From: Steinernema hermaphroditum
Lineage: Eukaryota > Nematoda > Chromadorea > Rhabditida > Steinernematidae
Assembly: GCA_030435675.1 (NCBI GenBank)
Contig: CM059621.1
Span: forward strand, 14,074,001-14,138,000
DNA length: 64,000 bases
Reading direction: 5' to 3'
Shown here: in pieces, positions 10,684 to 21,752 of the stretch
Layout of the letters: every line of letters starts with the position of its first letter
Position numbering within the stretch: position 1 is the stretch's first letter
Notes under the pieces: generated by a model
Database searches by the model: none
What the model was told of the DNA's origin: nothing
The model's input: only the letters and a program-made list of their open reading frames with translations
Position numbers and translations under genes: made by a program

Positions 10684-10730
10684 AATGGATGCACCCGGTG
10701 CCGGTTTTTTTTCATTCCGGTGCATCCCTA
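10684..10730. repeat. Short inverted repeat (hairpin)
   Basis: GGATGCACC and CCGGTGCATCC flank a T-rich loop, forming a stem of about 10-11 bp. No gene is attached; it could be the end of a small element or a transcript hairpin. Confidence 0.4.
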
Positions 10731-10840
10731 GTAGATAAGTATAAAAAACTGAAGATAACTGCGACCGTCAATGGTCATCCATAATTATGTCCTCCAAGGA
10801 GAGTGCTCGTTCTTTATTAACTTCTTCTTCGCTATATCAC

Positions 10841-11026
10841 GTGGGTCCCGCAGCGATTTATTAACTTCTTCTAATGAAGAAGTCTCCAAAAATTGTGCTC
10901 CGGGTCTTTTGGAAGACCCTGGCAGAGTAAAAGATGCCAATGATGGATGGGATGGGATATGAGGTCGCCGAGATTCGACCGTTTCTCAGCATTGGTGCAA
11001 TGAGTCAGCGCCAGAGAAACAGAGAA
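10841..11026 (-). ncRNA. Sm-site structured repeat, copy 1
   Basis: First of at least six dispersed copies of a roughly 190-nt sequence. Read on the minus strand, the order is: a nested hairpin (GTTTCT..GGCGC..GCACC..AGAAAC), a small hairpin GGTCG/CGACC, a single-stranded pyrimidine-rich stretch, hairpin GGGTCTT-CCAA-AAGACCC, the site AATTTTTGG, and a 3' hairpin ACTTCTTC-ATTA-GAAGAAGT. An Sm-like site between two hairpins near the 3' end is the plan of Sm-class snRNAs, SL RNAs and nematode SmY RNAs. No sequence match to U1, U2, U4 or U5 is apparent. Whether it is transcribed is unknown; it could be a mobile repeat derived from such a gene. Confidence 0.45.
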
Positions 11027-11436
11027 GTACTATCTCAATAGGTTTCACTTCGGCTTTGGATACCGAATTTTCCAGGGTGTATTACAGAGATATTTGGTTT
11101 TCGGCGTTTTTCATTCAGAGTTTTATGTGAAGTGGTCTCTGAAAAAATGAAAAATATGTAAAAAGTTATTTTAGCTATCGACCTTCTGCCATCGTTTTAG
11201 CACTGCGGACAATAGTAATAGACCACTTCGATCGTTTCGGCCTGCGGTCGAATTCTCGGTGAAGTAGATGTGTTCGAAAAAATGTGGAAAATAATCCTAA
11301 GTGCTTGAACTGAAAAGTGATGATGGACAATCTCCGTAAATCGAGATTTAAAGAATTTCCAAGGTAAGACAGCTATGCCGTTCGCGACACCCGATGTATT
11401 CACTTGATGCAATTTTATTTCATATCCATCACTAAA

Positions 11437-11875
11437 TCAACACTTCGGTTGTTCATAGGTGGGGGGAGCCTGGTTGGGAGCATACATTGGCTGGGCAGGA
11501 GCGGCGGCCACGTAGGTCGGCTGCACCATCGGCTGGACCGGAGCCCCGTAGACGGGCTGCTGGATGACTTGGGGAGTAGGGGCGCCGACGTTCGTCTGGT
11601 TGTTCAAGCTGATGTTGATGTTGTTGGTTCCGCCGCCGCAGGTGTCGTCGAGCTCGACGCGGCAGAAGCAGAACCAGTAGGCGTGGATGATGCCTCCAAT
11701 GTAAAAGGTGCACACGCAGAGGCACATGTTTATCCAGAAGTGGGGACCGCAGTCCCCGGAGTGTACCAGGATGGCATAGGGCTGAAAGGGTCATGCTCTA
11801 GGGTTAAGGCTCACTTCGTACCGGAGCGAAGAAGGCCAGACAGCAGTCGAGACAGGCGTTGTGCTGACGGGACAT
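11437..11875 (-). CDS. UPF0057/PMP3-family small membrane protein with Pro-rich tail
   Basis: Two exons (11875-11822 and 11781-11437) with a 40-nt intron encode 132 aa. The N-terminal half has two membrane segments: LDCCLAFFAPPYAILVHSG and FWINMCLCVCTFYIGGIIHAYWF, followed by FCFCR. The G-x-I-H-A-x-x end of TM2 is the family signature. PMP3-type proteins are tiny plasma-membrane proteins tied to ion homeostasis in yeast and plants; their role in animals is unclear. This one carries an extra tail of about 70 residues rich in Pro, Gln, Ala and Tyr (QPTYVAAAPAQPMYAPNQ). The start is 10 nt downstream of CTCTTCAG, a likely trans-splice acceptor. Confidence 0.85.
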
Positions 11876-11889
11876 CTTTCAGGGCCTGA

Positions 11890-13590
11890 AGAGGAGACGG
11901 TAGAAATATAAAAAGGGGCCTCTCGCGCTGAAGCGTCGGAAGAAAATGATAAGGCGAATCGTGGCTAATGAAGAAGTCGTCATTTCCTATGAGAACCACC
12001 CACAAGTGGAATAGGGAGCGACGATAAGAACGCGGGCGCTGAGTTCTTATGCAAAGGACAAGGAACGACGGATCTGGGGCAGGTTTATGACTGTCGCAGA
12101 AGATTCCAAGTGAAAGACTCGTATAAAATTGTTCCCGAAGAGCCGAGAAGAGATCTTAGCTACACCTGAATGTACAAAAACTGACTGAAACAGTCCCATC
12201 GGAACAAGCGTGAATCAGTCAACAGGAAGAAGGTCATAATGGAGGAATGGGTGGAGGAATCGAATCTTGAGGTTTCAGCGGTAAGAAGACTCAACAAAAC
12301 TCCGAAAGTTGGTAGGTGAAGACAGTAGACAGCAAGGAAATATTTAACAGAAAACAGAACGGCCCCAAAAAGATTGTGACAAAAATTTCGAAGTTTGTAC
12401 CGCTACAGCAATGTTAGGAAATGGTCGTTTATTAATCAAACACTTGCATTGACACGCATGGAGATAAGGAGCGTCGTTTTATCGTTTAGTGGGAGAGGCG
12501 GCAAGAAGTAAGCTGAAGTAGATGTCTTCATGTGCATTTTCTGATGTTTCTGTAGTTAACTATGCGATGGCATTAAGTATGCGATACCTTGTCGATTACC
12601 GGAAGCCATCTTAACCTGGTTTTTGAATGTAAAGGGGGCTACGCTGATTGAGCAAAAATTCATGGATTCACAATTCCCGTGATAATTCCAGTAAATGCCT
12701 ATTTGCAACAACACACAGATCGGATCGCTTCTCCTGCAACTCTAAATAAACAAAAAGGCGTCGTATTTTGAGCAATGGTTCTTTTTGCCTTTCAATTCTG
12801 AAGCCTCGAGAGAGCGAAAGCTCTCCACCTCTCTTCTCATGTTGCCATGTCGCCGTAAATTAAACAAACAATTGCGTTCGGTCCGAACTAGTCGATCTGA
12901 AGGAAGTGATAAGGAAATTTCATTTCAATGGTTCGCGAAGGGATGTGCAAATGCAACGCAAATATGAGAGATAAGTCTTTGATTTCGGTGCAATGTTTCC
13001 TTATAATGCTCTGAAGTTAATCGAGCGCTTTTTTCATAAAACTATTCATGCTATATATTTAAACGGCTAATTATATCCAACTCATTGCTAGTATGCCCAT
13101 TTGCTTATGCCGACATATCATTCGCACATGGCGTTCTTCCTTGCGCGGTGTGGCGCATTGCGAACATTCGTGGCCAGAGTGACGGAGGTGCGGGGATCGA
13201 ATCCGGGTAGTGACGAGAACGTGCCTTCCGACGACCGTCGGTTACGGTCTTTTCCATGGCGGAATACATGGCACAGGGGCCATCTGAACCCGGTTTTTGA
13301 GAAGAAAGTGGGACTACGGTGGCTGAGAGGAAGGATATATGTATATGTGACATATAGGAAACTGGTTTTCCTCCAGGATTAGCAGTTCCTGAGAGAATTT
13401 CGGTGAATGTCAGACGTCTATTTGCAACAATAGGTCTTGCACGTTTAAGTGCTCGTCTCTCCCAGCGAATTTAAGTGCTCGTCTCTGTGTCCCCAGCGAT
13501 TGGTCGGTCTCTCCCTGAAGTTCGCTGGATGAGTTGAGAGAGCGGTCGTTCTGGGCCGTCTGTGAACTGTAATGTTGAAGTGTTCGTCTT
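11890..13590. other. Intergenic, repeat debris
   Basis: No coding gene is supported. Two diverged stretches near 12600-12720 and 13270-13440 share ends (GCCTATTTGCAACAA / GTCTATTTGCAACAA), pointing to an old dispersed repeat. At 13150-13230 a GGGGATCGAATCCGGG word resembles a pol III B box, but no cloverleaf can be drawn. Confidence 0.4.
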
Positions 13591-13597
13591 TATGGCT

Positions 13598-15976
13598 TTA
13601 TTTCCACGCATTGTGCAACATCTTGAAATAAAGATGACTCTCTGCGCGGCCTTGTTGTTTGCTTTCGACTTTTCTGGCGACTCCAATGGAGACGATACTG
13701 GCGCCTGGATTCTTGAATATCACCCTTCTTCCGACGGCATTCATCACTCGGGCGACGATGGGCATCAGAAGGGCGAAGAGTATTATCGACTGAAACAATG
13801 AAATGTGCCGTGGGTATGCAATCACTCATTACAATGTTGTATATCCTCTGCGAGGGCCGATCGCCCTCATCCGGATTTTCACTGAGAAGCATGTTCCAGA
13901 CGGCGACGAGCGCTACGGTAACGGCTATGATTTGAAGGACGTTGACGGGGATAGCGATCATTATCACTTTGATGTTCTCGCGGATCTGAAAATTGGGATA
14001 GAACGCAAAATGTATTGTTGTTTTTGGATTATGCCCTTTTTAACGAATCAGCGATCAAATGTAATCTTTGTTCATCGGTGTCGGGTTCCACTTGTCCCCG
14101 AGAGCGATAAAACGGCGATTTGTTATCAGTTCCCGTCACTGCGTAGAACTTACGACGAACGCAAATGTTTGATTAATAAACGCAGAAAGGAGTAAAAGAG
14201 TGTGTGGGGCATTAAAGAACCATGTAAGCAGCTCAAAAAGGGTCTAAAATTTTATCACATTTTACTAATAGTTGTGAGTTTTTTTATCACATCCGATTAA
14301 AAAAACTTTAAGGAACTTCGAGGATTAATACAAGCACGACCGATTCGTCTACAAATGATTCAATAAATGACGCTTTCGCAGTCAGTCTCTAAAGGAGAAT
14401 ATCTGTCTGAAAACGACCGATAAATGTCTAGAATTAGGAAACGAGACTGTCGTCAAGGTCTCTTCGATCTGCATCCTAGACGTCTATTGTTATTTGGTTT
14501 GCCTTGCCTTAAGGGTCCAGTGATGCCGATCGAGTCTAAAATGCAAAGGAGTCCCAATCTGGATTCGAGCCCGATATTTCCTTGTCAGCCAAAGAGTATT
14601 TAAGTTCACCACTGACTAATTACATAAATTCGCTATTCTTGCACAGAAAAGTAATTAGTTTTGCTCTAAATTACTGTTATCAACGGTTACTCCTACTCGT
14701 TGAATGGCGATCTTTGAGTCCACTAATATAATATGATTATAATACAGTAGTCAAACATGCATCGAGCCGGTTGTTCATAACAATCTCGTAGTCAACTTGC
14801 ATATTTGATTAAGGTACTGGTAATCATCTGAATCAGGACTACGTAGTTTTATTTAGTTGTTACGTCCTCATGTCCTAATGGACATGTACCCAAATAATGT
14901 GACAGTTAGAAAGAGGTCAATGATGCTGTAGGCCTCATTTTTCAAGAGGAACAGTCCGATAACTCTAAGATAAGGAAAGGCTGCTTACTGCGGAGGGATT
15001 TCTCTGTTTCTCTGGCGCTGACCCATCGCACCAATGCATAGAAACAGTCGGATTCCGATGACCTCACATCCCATCCCATCCATCATTGACATCTTTTACT
15101 CTGTCAGGGTCTTCCAAAAGACCCGAAGCACAATTTTTGGAGACTTCTTCATTTGAAGAAGTTAGTAAATCGCTTCGGGGCCCACCTGATATCTCTGAGA
15201 TAGCCTTATGTCGCTCCTCGTGGTCAACTTAAACGCCCTGATATTGAAGACGAGAAGACCAACTGTGACCTAGGAAATTTCTCCATTTACGAATCCGATT
15301 CACTGCCTTACCACTATGGTTACCGTATCGCAAATGGTGACGTAGATCACTAATATCGTAAATCCCGTATCGGCTGAACTCGTCTTTGAACACCTTCACT
15401 CGATGTGTAACCTACCTATGTGTACAAGATAGGCGATGAGAATAGAGATGGCGTACTAAAGGAGAGGTCTTAAACGCATCTTGGAGACAAGCACCCCACC
15501 AAGACGACGAACGCGACAATCACTTTGGCGGGACTTTTGGTCTGCTCATAGCTGTCGCTTTTGAGAGTGGCGAAGAGCCGTTCAATGGAGATAAGGAGGA
15601 AGGTGGAGGCGATGGAGGTGTAGGAACTCTCGTGGAGGATGTGCACGCAGTTGTGGAGGACGTTGTCCTCGTGCACGTCGAAGATGATCATGGCGATGTC
15701 GAGGAGGCGGCTGAAGAGGAAGACGCTGATGGTGAACGAAATGGAGAGGTAAATGATCCTGTAAAGTGATTCGGGATTCAGAGATTAGTCCTCTCCATCT
15801 CACTTCAAATTGACGTGCACAACATGTCGTCGAACGGTGACAAAAGCGTAGACGGCGTGGATGGCGAAGCTGAGGCAAATAAGAACAAGTTCCACGTAGT
15901 CGAGCGGTCGAAGAAACTGCGTTCCGTGAACGTGGAAGTGAGCCATTCTGACTTGCGTCGCCTCCACCGTTCCCAT
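13598..15976 (-). CDS. Seven-TM chemoreceptor, Sre-like
   Basis: Seven exons splice in frame: 15976-15804, 15758-15500, 15455-15416, 15349-15312, 15269-15186, 13985-13833, 13789-13598, giving 312 aa. Hydrophobic segments: YVELVLICLSFAIHAVYAFV, then IIYLSISFTISVFLFSRLL, SSYTSIASTFLLISIERLFATL (TM3 with an ER box), VIVAFVVLYAISILIAYLV, VIYVTICDTVTIVVTVGLLVF, VIMIAIPVNVLQIIAVTVALVAVW and SIILFALLMPIVARV. The intracellular SQRYQIREN before TM6 and the SIER end of TM3 resemble the nematode Sre chemoreceptors. Its ligand is unknown. The 1.2-kb fifth intron holds copy 2 of the Sm-site repeat, whose outer edge begins exactly at the splice donor. An acceptor-like TATTCCAG abuts the ATG. Confidence 0.72.
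14993..15185 (+). ncRNA. Sm-site structured repeat, copy 2
   Basis: Lies antisense in the large intron of the Sre-like gene. It keeps the nested 5' hairpin, hairpin GGGTCTT/AAGACCC, the AATTTTTGG site and the 3' hairpin ACTTCTTC-ATTT-GAAGAAGT. The second small hairpin is weakened (only GTC/GAC). The last bases (GGGGCCCAC) overlap the receptor's splice donor. Confidence 0.45.
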
Positions 15977-16439
15977 CTGGAATAGCCAGAAACCATTCTA
16001 AGCACGGAAGGGTCCACTTAATCGGGATGTCGTGCCACTACAATCCACGCAAAATCGACGGAAATGCACGTTTGAATGAAAGATGCAAAGGTGTTTCTGG
16101 AAATGTACGAAATGTGGCTCTTATTTATATGGAGGAGGCGTCAGGGCGACGTCATGATCACTGAGAGTTCTGGAAAAGTGAGGGAGTGGGAATAATCGTA
16201 TGAATGATGAAACTAAAAAGAGGGCTGAGCAGTAAAAGTGCGGAGGGGAAAAACTCAAAGATCACAGGATGAGAAAAGAAACTAGGAATGTGTTAATAAT
16301 CTATGCCATAAGATATATGATTTTTGAACGCATTCTTGGCATTCTTGATGCGAAATTAGTAAACAAACATGTTTACATCGTACGGAGATGGTGAGAGAAA
16401 ACCCAATTCGAATGAAGAGAAATACCGTAGCTCATAATT

Positions 16440-16512
16440 GCAGTCTTCAAAATCAGGGCGTTTATAAGTTAACCATGAGGAGCACAATAGGGCTATCTCA
16501 GAGATATCAGTT
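16440..16512 (+). pseudogene. Fragment of an Sre-like receptor exon
   Basis: The stretch AAATCAGGGCGTTTAT..GGGCTATCTCAGAGATATCAG matches exon 5 of the receptor at 15186-15269 (reverse complement) at about 80%, with small indels and stops, and is followed, like exon 5, by an Sm-site repeat. It is a decayed duplicate of that gene segment. Confidence 0.6.
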
Positions 16513-16708
16513 GGGTCCCGAAGCGATTTACTAGCTTCTTCAAATGAAGAAGTCTCCAAAAATTGTACTCCGGGTCTTTTAGAAGACCCTGCCAGTTAGA
16601 AAAAGGTCGATCGGGTATGGGATGGCGTATGAGGTCACCGAAATCTGACCGTTTCTATGTATCGGTGCGATGGGTCAGCGCCAGAGAAACAGAGAAATCC
16701 TGACCTCT
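16511..16708 (-). ncRNA. Sm-site structured repeat, copy 3
   Basis: All hairpins are kept. In the small hairpin the pair G-C of other copies is replaced by A-T on both arms (GGTCA/TGACC), a compensatory change. The Sm-like site is intact; the last pair of the 3' hairpin is lost. It is flanked by the receptor-exon fragment and then, 110 bp away, by the pentamer array. Confidence 0.45.
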
Positions 16709-16818
16709 CAATGTCGAAACATTTCTCACTCAGAGATGTCGCACCACTGTGGTCGAAAACTCGGTTACCTCACATCCACTTTTCAACTGACCGGGTCTTC
16801 AGATCAGGGTTGTGCAGG

Positions 16819-17373
16819 TCTCGTCTCGTCTCGTCTCGTCTCGTCTCGTCTCGTCTCGTCTCGTCTCGTCTCGTCTCGTCTCGTCTCGTCTCGTCTCGTC
16901 TCGTCTCGTCTCGTCTCGTCTCGTCTCGTCTCGTCTCGTCTCGTCTCGTCTCGTCTCGTCTCGTCTCGTCTCGTCTCGTCTCGTCTCGTCTCGTCTCGTC
17001 TCGTCTCGTCTCGTCTCGTCTCGTCTCGTCTCGTCTCGTCTCGTCTCGTCTCGTCTCGTCTCGTCTCGTCTCGTCTCGTCTCGTCTCGTCTCGTCTCGTC
17101 TCGTCTCGTCTCGTCTCGTCTCGTCTCGTCTCGTCTCGTCTCGTCTCGTCTCGTCTCGTCTCGTCTCGTCTCGTCTCGTCTCGTCTCGTCTCGTCTCGTC
17201 TCGTCTCGTCTCGTCTCGTCTCGTCTCGTCTCGTCTCGTCTCGTCTCGTCTCGTCTCGTCTCGTCTCGTCTCGTCTCGTCTCGTCTCGTCTCGTCTCGTC
17301 TCGTCTCGTCTCGTCTCGTCTCGTCTCGTCTCGTCTCGTCTCGTCTCGTCTCGTCTCGTCTCGTCTCGTCTCG
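16819..17373. repeat. (TCTCG)n pentanucleotide array, about 111 units
   Basis: 555 bp of uninterrupted TCTCG units with no visible variant. Because the unit is 5 bp, every plus frame reads the same cycle (LVSSR) and the minus strand reads DETRR, so long open frames here mean nothing. Perfect homogeneity suggests recent expansion. Confidence 0.97.
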
Positions 17374-17893
17374 CCCAGTCCTGTTCTGGATCATTCCGCC
17401 GTAAATGAGGGTGAGCGGTCGATAACTCAAAGAGCGGACTGACTAGTCAACCATTCTAAATCGACGCAGTGAATGTTATTAATTTAGACCAAATGCACTG
17501 GCAAATCCATGACATACTTCCTTGTTCGAGAGTTGTGCATAGAGTTGCTGCTTAACCATCACGACTGAATAATTAACCACGTACGTGCTATATAATGAGT
17601 GCACTTGAAATCATCGACTCGGAGCTATAAATGAAATTTCCTATTCGTTATCAAATGAGTCAGATTCGTATTTCGCGCCTGATTAGCAGAAAAGTACAGT
17701 TTTATAAGTCCCGAACCTCAAAGACAACTTCGGCAAACATGAGTCTGTGCTTTTTGGGGTTACTAGAAGTCTTATAGAGTCACAAAGTCTGCGTGATTTC
17801 CAAATGTGTAATTGCATTGTGCTCCAAAGTTGTCCTTTCACTTTTCAGGTGCCGGTCTACTGGACCGACACTGACGTCGGATAAATCAGCAGC

Positions 17894-19054
17894 TATAGTC
17901 GACGCGGAAAAACTTATGCGAAAATCGGGAATGGTCCCGCAACGAAAATTTTGGGCGCGAAAAGTGCCTCACGGCCGATTTACAATGGGATTTCGGTGTT
18001 CTGGCAGAGAATCGTGGAAATCTCGTGTAGTTTCACGGTTTCGATGAAAACAAAAGCCGTACATTTGTTCTCCAGGCTCTGACGAGCATTTTGCGCCCTG
18101 GGTGGTCGGAATTCGCTGCGTTTCCACAGATCCTATACGTTTTTACGATAGCAGTGTCGTTTCACGCGGAGACTGTCCTCAATATTGACCGTGTTTTGAA
18201 TATTTTACCTTCAAAATAGCAAAATGAACAAGGAAATAACTAGAAAGATCATTAATCTGTTGCATCTGAATCCGAGTCTTCTTCTGACGAAGAGCGATAA
18301 GCCATGCCGGCAAATGAACCTGCATGTAGGTTGAGCAATTCAGTCTCTTTGCTCTGCGCATTTCTATAGAAGCCTCTAATATGCGAAACTGGTATAGATT
18401 CACAAGCTTCTCGGGTAAGATTCATAACGGTGGCGATCTTGCCTTGATGTACGAGATGGTCTCGCACATAACGCTTCACGTAACCCCAGACTTGTTCGAT
18501 TGGATTCAATTATGCGTGATAAGGGGGGAGTCGAACAGGCTTAACTCCATGCGAGGCACACATTTCGTCGAAAAATCGTTTAATGAAGTCAAGTCAGTGA
18601 AGTCATGACTTGCTTAACCTACATGCAGGTTCATTTGCCGGCATGGCTTATCGCTCTTCGTCAGAAGAAGACTCGGATTCAGATGCAACAGATTAATGAT
18701 CTTTCTAGTTATTTCCTTGTTCATTTTGCTATTTTGAAGGTAAAATATCCAAAACACGGTCAATATTGAGGACAGTCTCCGCGTGAAACGACACTGCTAT
18801 CGTAAAAACGTATAGGATCTGTGGAAACGCAGCGAATTCCGACCACCCAGGGCGCAAAATGCTCGTCAGAGCCTGGAGAACAAATGTACGGCTTTTGTTT
18901 TCATCGAAACCGTGAAACTACACGAGATTTCCACGATTCTCTGCCAGAACGCCGAAATTCCATTGTAAATCGGCCGTGAGGCACTTTTCGCGCCAAAAAT
19001 TTTCGTTGCGGGACCATTCCCGATTTTTGCATAAGATTTTCCGCGTCGACTATA
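17894..19054. mobile_element. Large foldback DNA transposon (Tc1/mariner-type remnant)
   Basis: Two arms of about 440 bp (17894-18332 and 18615-19054) are near-perfect reverse complements with only a handful of mismatches, around a 282-bp centre. The outer ends read TATAGTCGACGCGG and its complement, with TA at both borders, as for Tc1/mariner-type insertion at TA. The centre and inner left arm encode a transposase C-terminus on the minus strand. Confidence 0.88.
18252..18545 (-). pseudogene. Transposase C-terminal remnant (DDE_3 type)
   Basis: On the minus strand the translation runs RLPPYHA, stop, LNPIEQVWGYVKRYVRDHLV and continues 86 residues to an acidic Ser-rich end (SSSEEDSDSDATD). LPPYHxxLNPIExxW is the signature around the last catalytic acid of IS630/Tc1/mariner-like DDE transposases. 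An in-frame TAA replaces a residue just before LNPIE, and the rest of the enzyme is missing, so it cannot work. The last quarter of the ORF lies in the palindrome arm. Confidence 0.75.
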
Positions 19055-19160
19055 ATAGAATTTAAAAAGTTTGTGCTTCTAATTGCAAGATTCGTCGACT
19101 GTCCTGCAAACTAGTGGCCCCTGATGACATGACCATTTTTGGGAAGATTCACACATAAAT

Positions 19161-19359
19161 GATTTATTAACTTCTTCTAATGAAGAAGTCTCCAAAAATT
19201 GTGCTCCGGGTCTTTTGGAAGACCCTGGCAGTTAGAAAAAGGTCAATCGTGGATGGAATGGGATGTGAGGTCGCCGAAATCCGACCGTTTCTTTGCATCG
19301 GTGCGATGGGTCAGCGCCAGAGAAACAGAGAAGTCTCTCCACATAAAGTGACCTTTCGG
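19161..19359 (-). ncRNA. Sm-site structured repeat, copy 4
   Basis: Intact hairpins and Sm-like site, almost identical to the consensus. The 5' flank extends through CTTTATGTGGAG, shared with copy 6, showing that the family unit is at least 210 nt. It lies about 110 bp beyond the foldback element. The outer 3' part after GATTTATTAAC is missing. Confidence 0.45.
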
Positions 19360-19602
19360 AATTGAAAAGTGTTGTCTCGTGAAAAAATCGACTCCGCATC
19401 TTCCAGGACGTATTAGAGAGTTATCCTTATGAAGTGGTTCGCAAGGTGAAGTGGTTCAAAAATTGATGTCAGAAACAGAACCCCGATCCCACTTTAACTA
19501 GTGGAATTCAACAATCTTCGGCTCCGTACTCCGATGTCATATCTTTTAGGCTACAAAAGCAAGTTTGGTAGAGTTTAATCTTCATACCTATCACTTCTCC
19601 AT

Positions 19603-19675
19603 TGACCTCTGCTAGGATCTTCCGAAAGACTCGAATCACAACTTTAGAAGACTTGTCTACGAGGAGACGTTAAGA
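19603..19675 (+). repeat. Degenerate Sm-site repeat, partial copy 7
   Basis: CATTGACCTCTGCTAGGATCTTCCG.. to ..GACTTGTCTACGAGGAGACG aligns with the 3' half of the family, but the Sm-like site is changed to AACTTTAGA and the hairpin arms no longer pair well. It is a decayed relic, useful as a neutral comparison. Confidence 0.5.
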
Positions 19676-19679
19676 GATG

Positions 19680-21745
19680 ATGGTTTCCGTTGTTCGTACA
19701 CATATCAAACGAATGGTAAAGATTCAAGATAATAATCCATTCAAACTACTGAAAGACATTTGCTGCGAATTTTTCTTTGAATCATGAATAAATCATTCAC
19801 CGAGCACTTCGTGGAGAGTGTGCTAAGCTGACAGTCGCTCTCATTGTGTTCACTTACAACTGGAGATCTTGCGCGAGACCAGAGACGAGACGATCGACAG
19901 ATATCAATAGCACAAAAGTCAGCAAGATAGGTCTGTTGAGGGCAGATGATAACTGCTCTTTGGCGTGTCTAGACAGTTCCGCGATCCTTATTCTTGCGTG
20001 TTCCTGACAATAAGTGGTCGTGCACCCCTCATGCCATCCAAATCACAACAGATGTAATGGTGTAACGGGATGAATCTAGTGCCAAATAATAGGCTTCACA
20101 AAGGGATAAGCTTAGGTATAAAAAAGCAGTTATCCTCGTATGGGCGAGAAGCTATTTACTGGCACATACCACTAACGTATCTTTACGAGAGGTATGTAGG
20201 TGGCGCAGTCGGAATTGAGTCTACCTTCACAAAGAATGTGACTTGCGTGTTCCTGGAATGAAAAAAAAACACAAAAAAAAGGTCGGACTAGGGTCTAGGA
20301 AGCTGTGGGTGGACCTTCCACTCACTGCACCATTTAAACATTTCGGCTAAGGACACCCAAATGGCAGGCACCTAGATCTCTTCTCGCTCATATTTAAGTG
20401 AGGGTAGCTACTTTTTACGTATGAGTTTCCGTTCATCCTTAAAAATGTGTTCAGGGGTATATCAGCCTTCTTCACACACAGAAGCAGGCGGCAAGGTTGG
20501 GAATAAAACATTCTTTATAAATTTCTGCCCGTTAAGAGTAGTCCGAAAGGAGTGTATGGACACAAATGAAACACAACGCCAAGTGAAGCGATCCCGATCC
20601 ATCTGCAAGAGTCACGAAAACACTCAAGCGTTATAAAACCTGTTCAAGCCTGAAAAGCGAAGTAGAGCGTAGGCGGACTTTCTCATTTGGGGACAGATGC
20701 AATTACCCAAATTAGAAGAAAAGTACGCGAGGGCAAAGCATCATAAATCACGCCTGCACTAGTGAAGCGAACTATTGTAAATCCAGCTTCCCACCACCCT
20801 TTCTCAGAGTCCCAGCTATAGAAGGTGTGCGACAAAGTGCAGACGTTGAATCGAGCGCGATTCTCACGGCAAATGTAGTTCGGTAATGTGGTGAAGGTTC
20901 ACCTGGGGAGAACGTGGGATAATCATCGAGAATTCCGAGAAAGTGCCCCAGGATACCTTTGGGTCTAGCCACGTGTTCTGACTACTAAGCCGAACTTTGA
21001 TAATCACGAACGCTTGAAGGCAAAGTCGGGCCGGCGGCGAGTGTCTGTTTAGGGTTGCTAAGGGTTTCTTTGCTTATTTTTTGAGCTTTGCGAAAGCAAA
21101 TAGCTCCACTCTGAATTCCGATCCAGTCACACATGAGTGCGTTTCCAAATGAAGTTTGCAGACACTCTTTTATTTGGACATAGTAGGGAGAACTGACTGG
21201 TCGTCCTCGGATGAATGTCGTCAGACAGACAGTCCGATGTCTAACAGAGCTTTCGAGACTATCATGTAGCCCTATACCTCCAATTGACATTTGCATATGT
21301 TTCCAGGATGCAATGTGCAGTACTCAATCGCGCATCAAAATGATTTACGTTGCGTGGGAAAGACCGCTGACAACAAGATGTCTGACGCCAGGAATCCGGC
21401 TGCTTGAGAAGTCACCCTGAAAGTTACCGACGCTGTCAGGACACTGCCACCAGCCAAGACGCAACTTCCGGGCTATTTTTTTTTTGTTTCAGATATGCTT
21501 TTTCGAAAATTAAGTGGTGCTGTAGGCAAAGAGGCAGAACACTCGTGAGGGATAGTCCGGGACTTCTATGTGAAGGGTATTTTGGGTACCCGGACAGTAG
21601 ATCAAGGAACTGAAAATGTTGCACTCATTTCAATAAATCAAGGAAAGAATAAAGTTGCAACGTTCCTCTCAATCCCACAGTGGGAATTCGAAATTATAAG
21701 TGGGAATTTCACATTGTTCCGTTCTGTGAGGTGTGCATAGAGCTT
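19680..21745. other. Intergenic, no gene seen
   Basis: AT-rich with short scattered open frames lacking splice partners or motifs. Near 19800-19880 a GTCGCTC..TTCACTTACAACTGGAGATCTTGCGC stretch resembles a word at about 62450-62490 inside the mariner copy, suggesting an old element. A run of A near 20260-20280 may be a repeat tail. Confidence 0.4.
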
Positions 21746-21752
21746 CGTTGAG

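Noticed and set aside
13105..13353. tRNA-derived SINE suggested by B-box-like GATCGAATCC
   Set aside because: No A box at proper spacing, no terminator and no cloverleaf.
16657..17442. Long open frames of LVSSR and DETRR repeats
   Set aside because: They are produced by the (TCTCG)n array, whose unit length opens every frame; no gene structure surrounds it.
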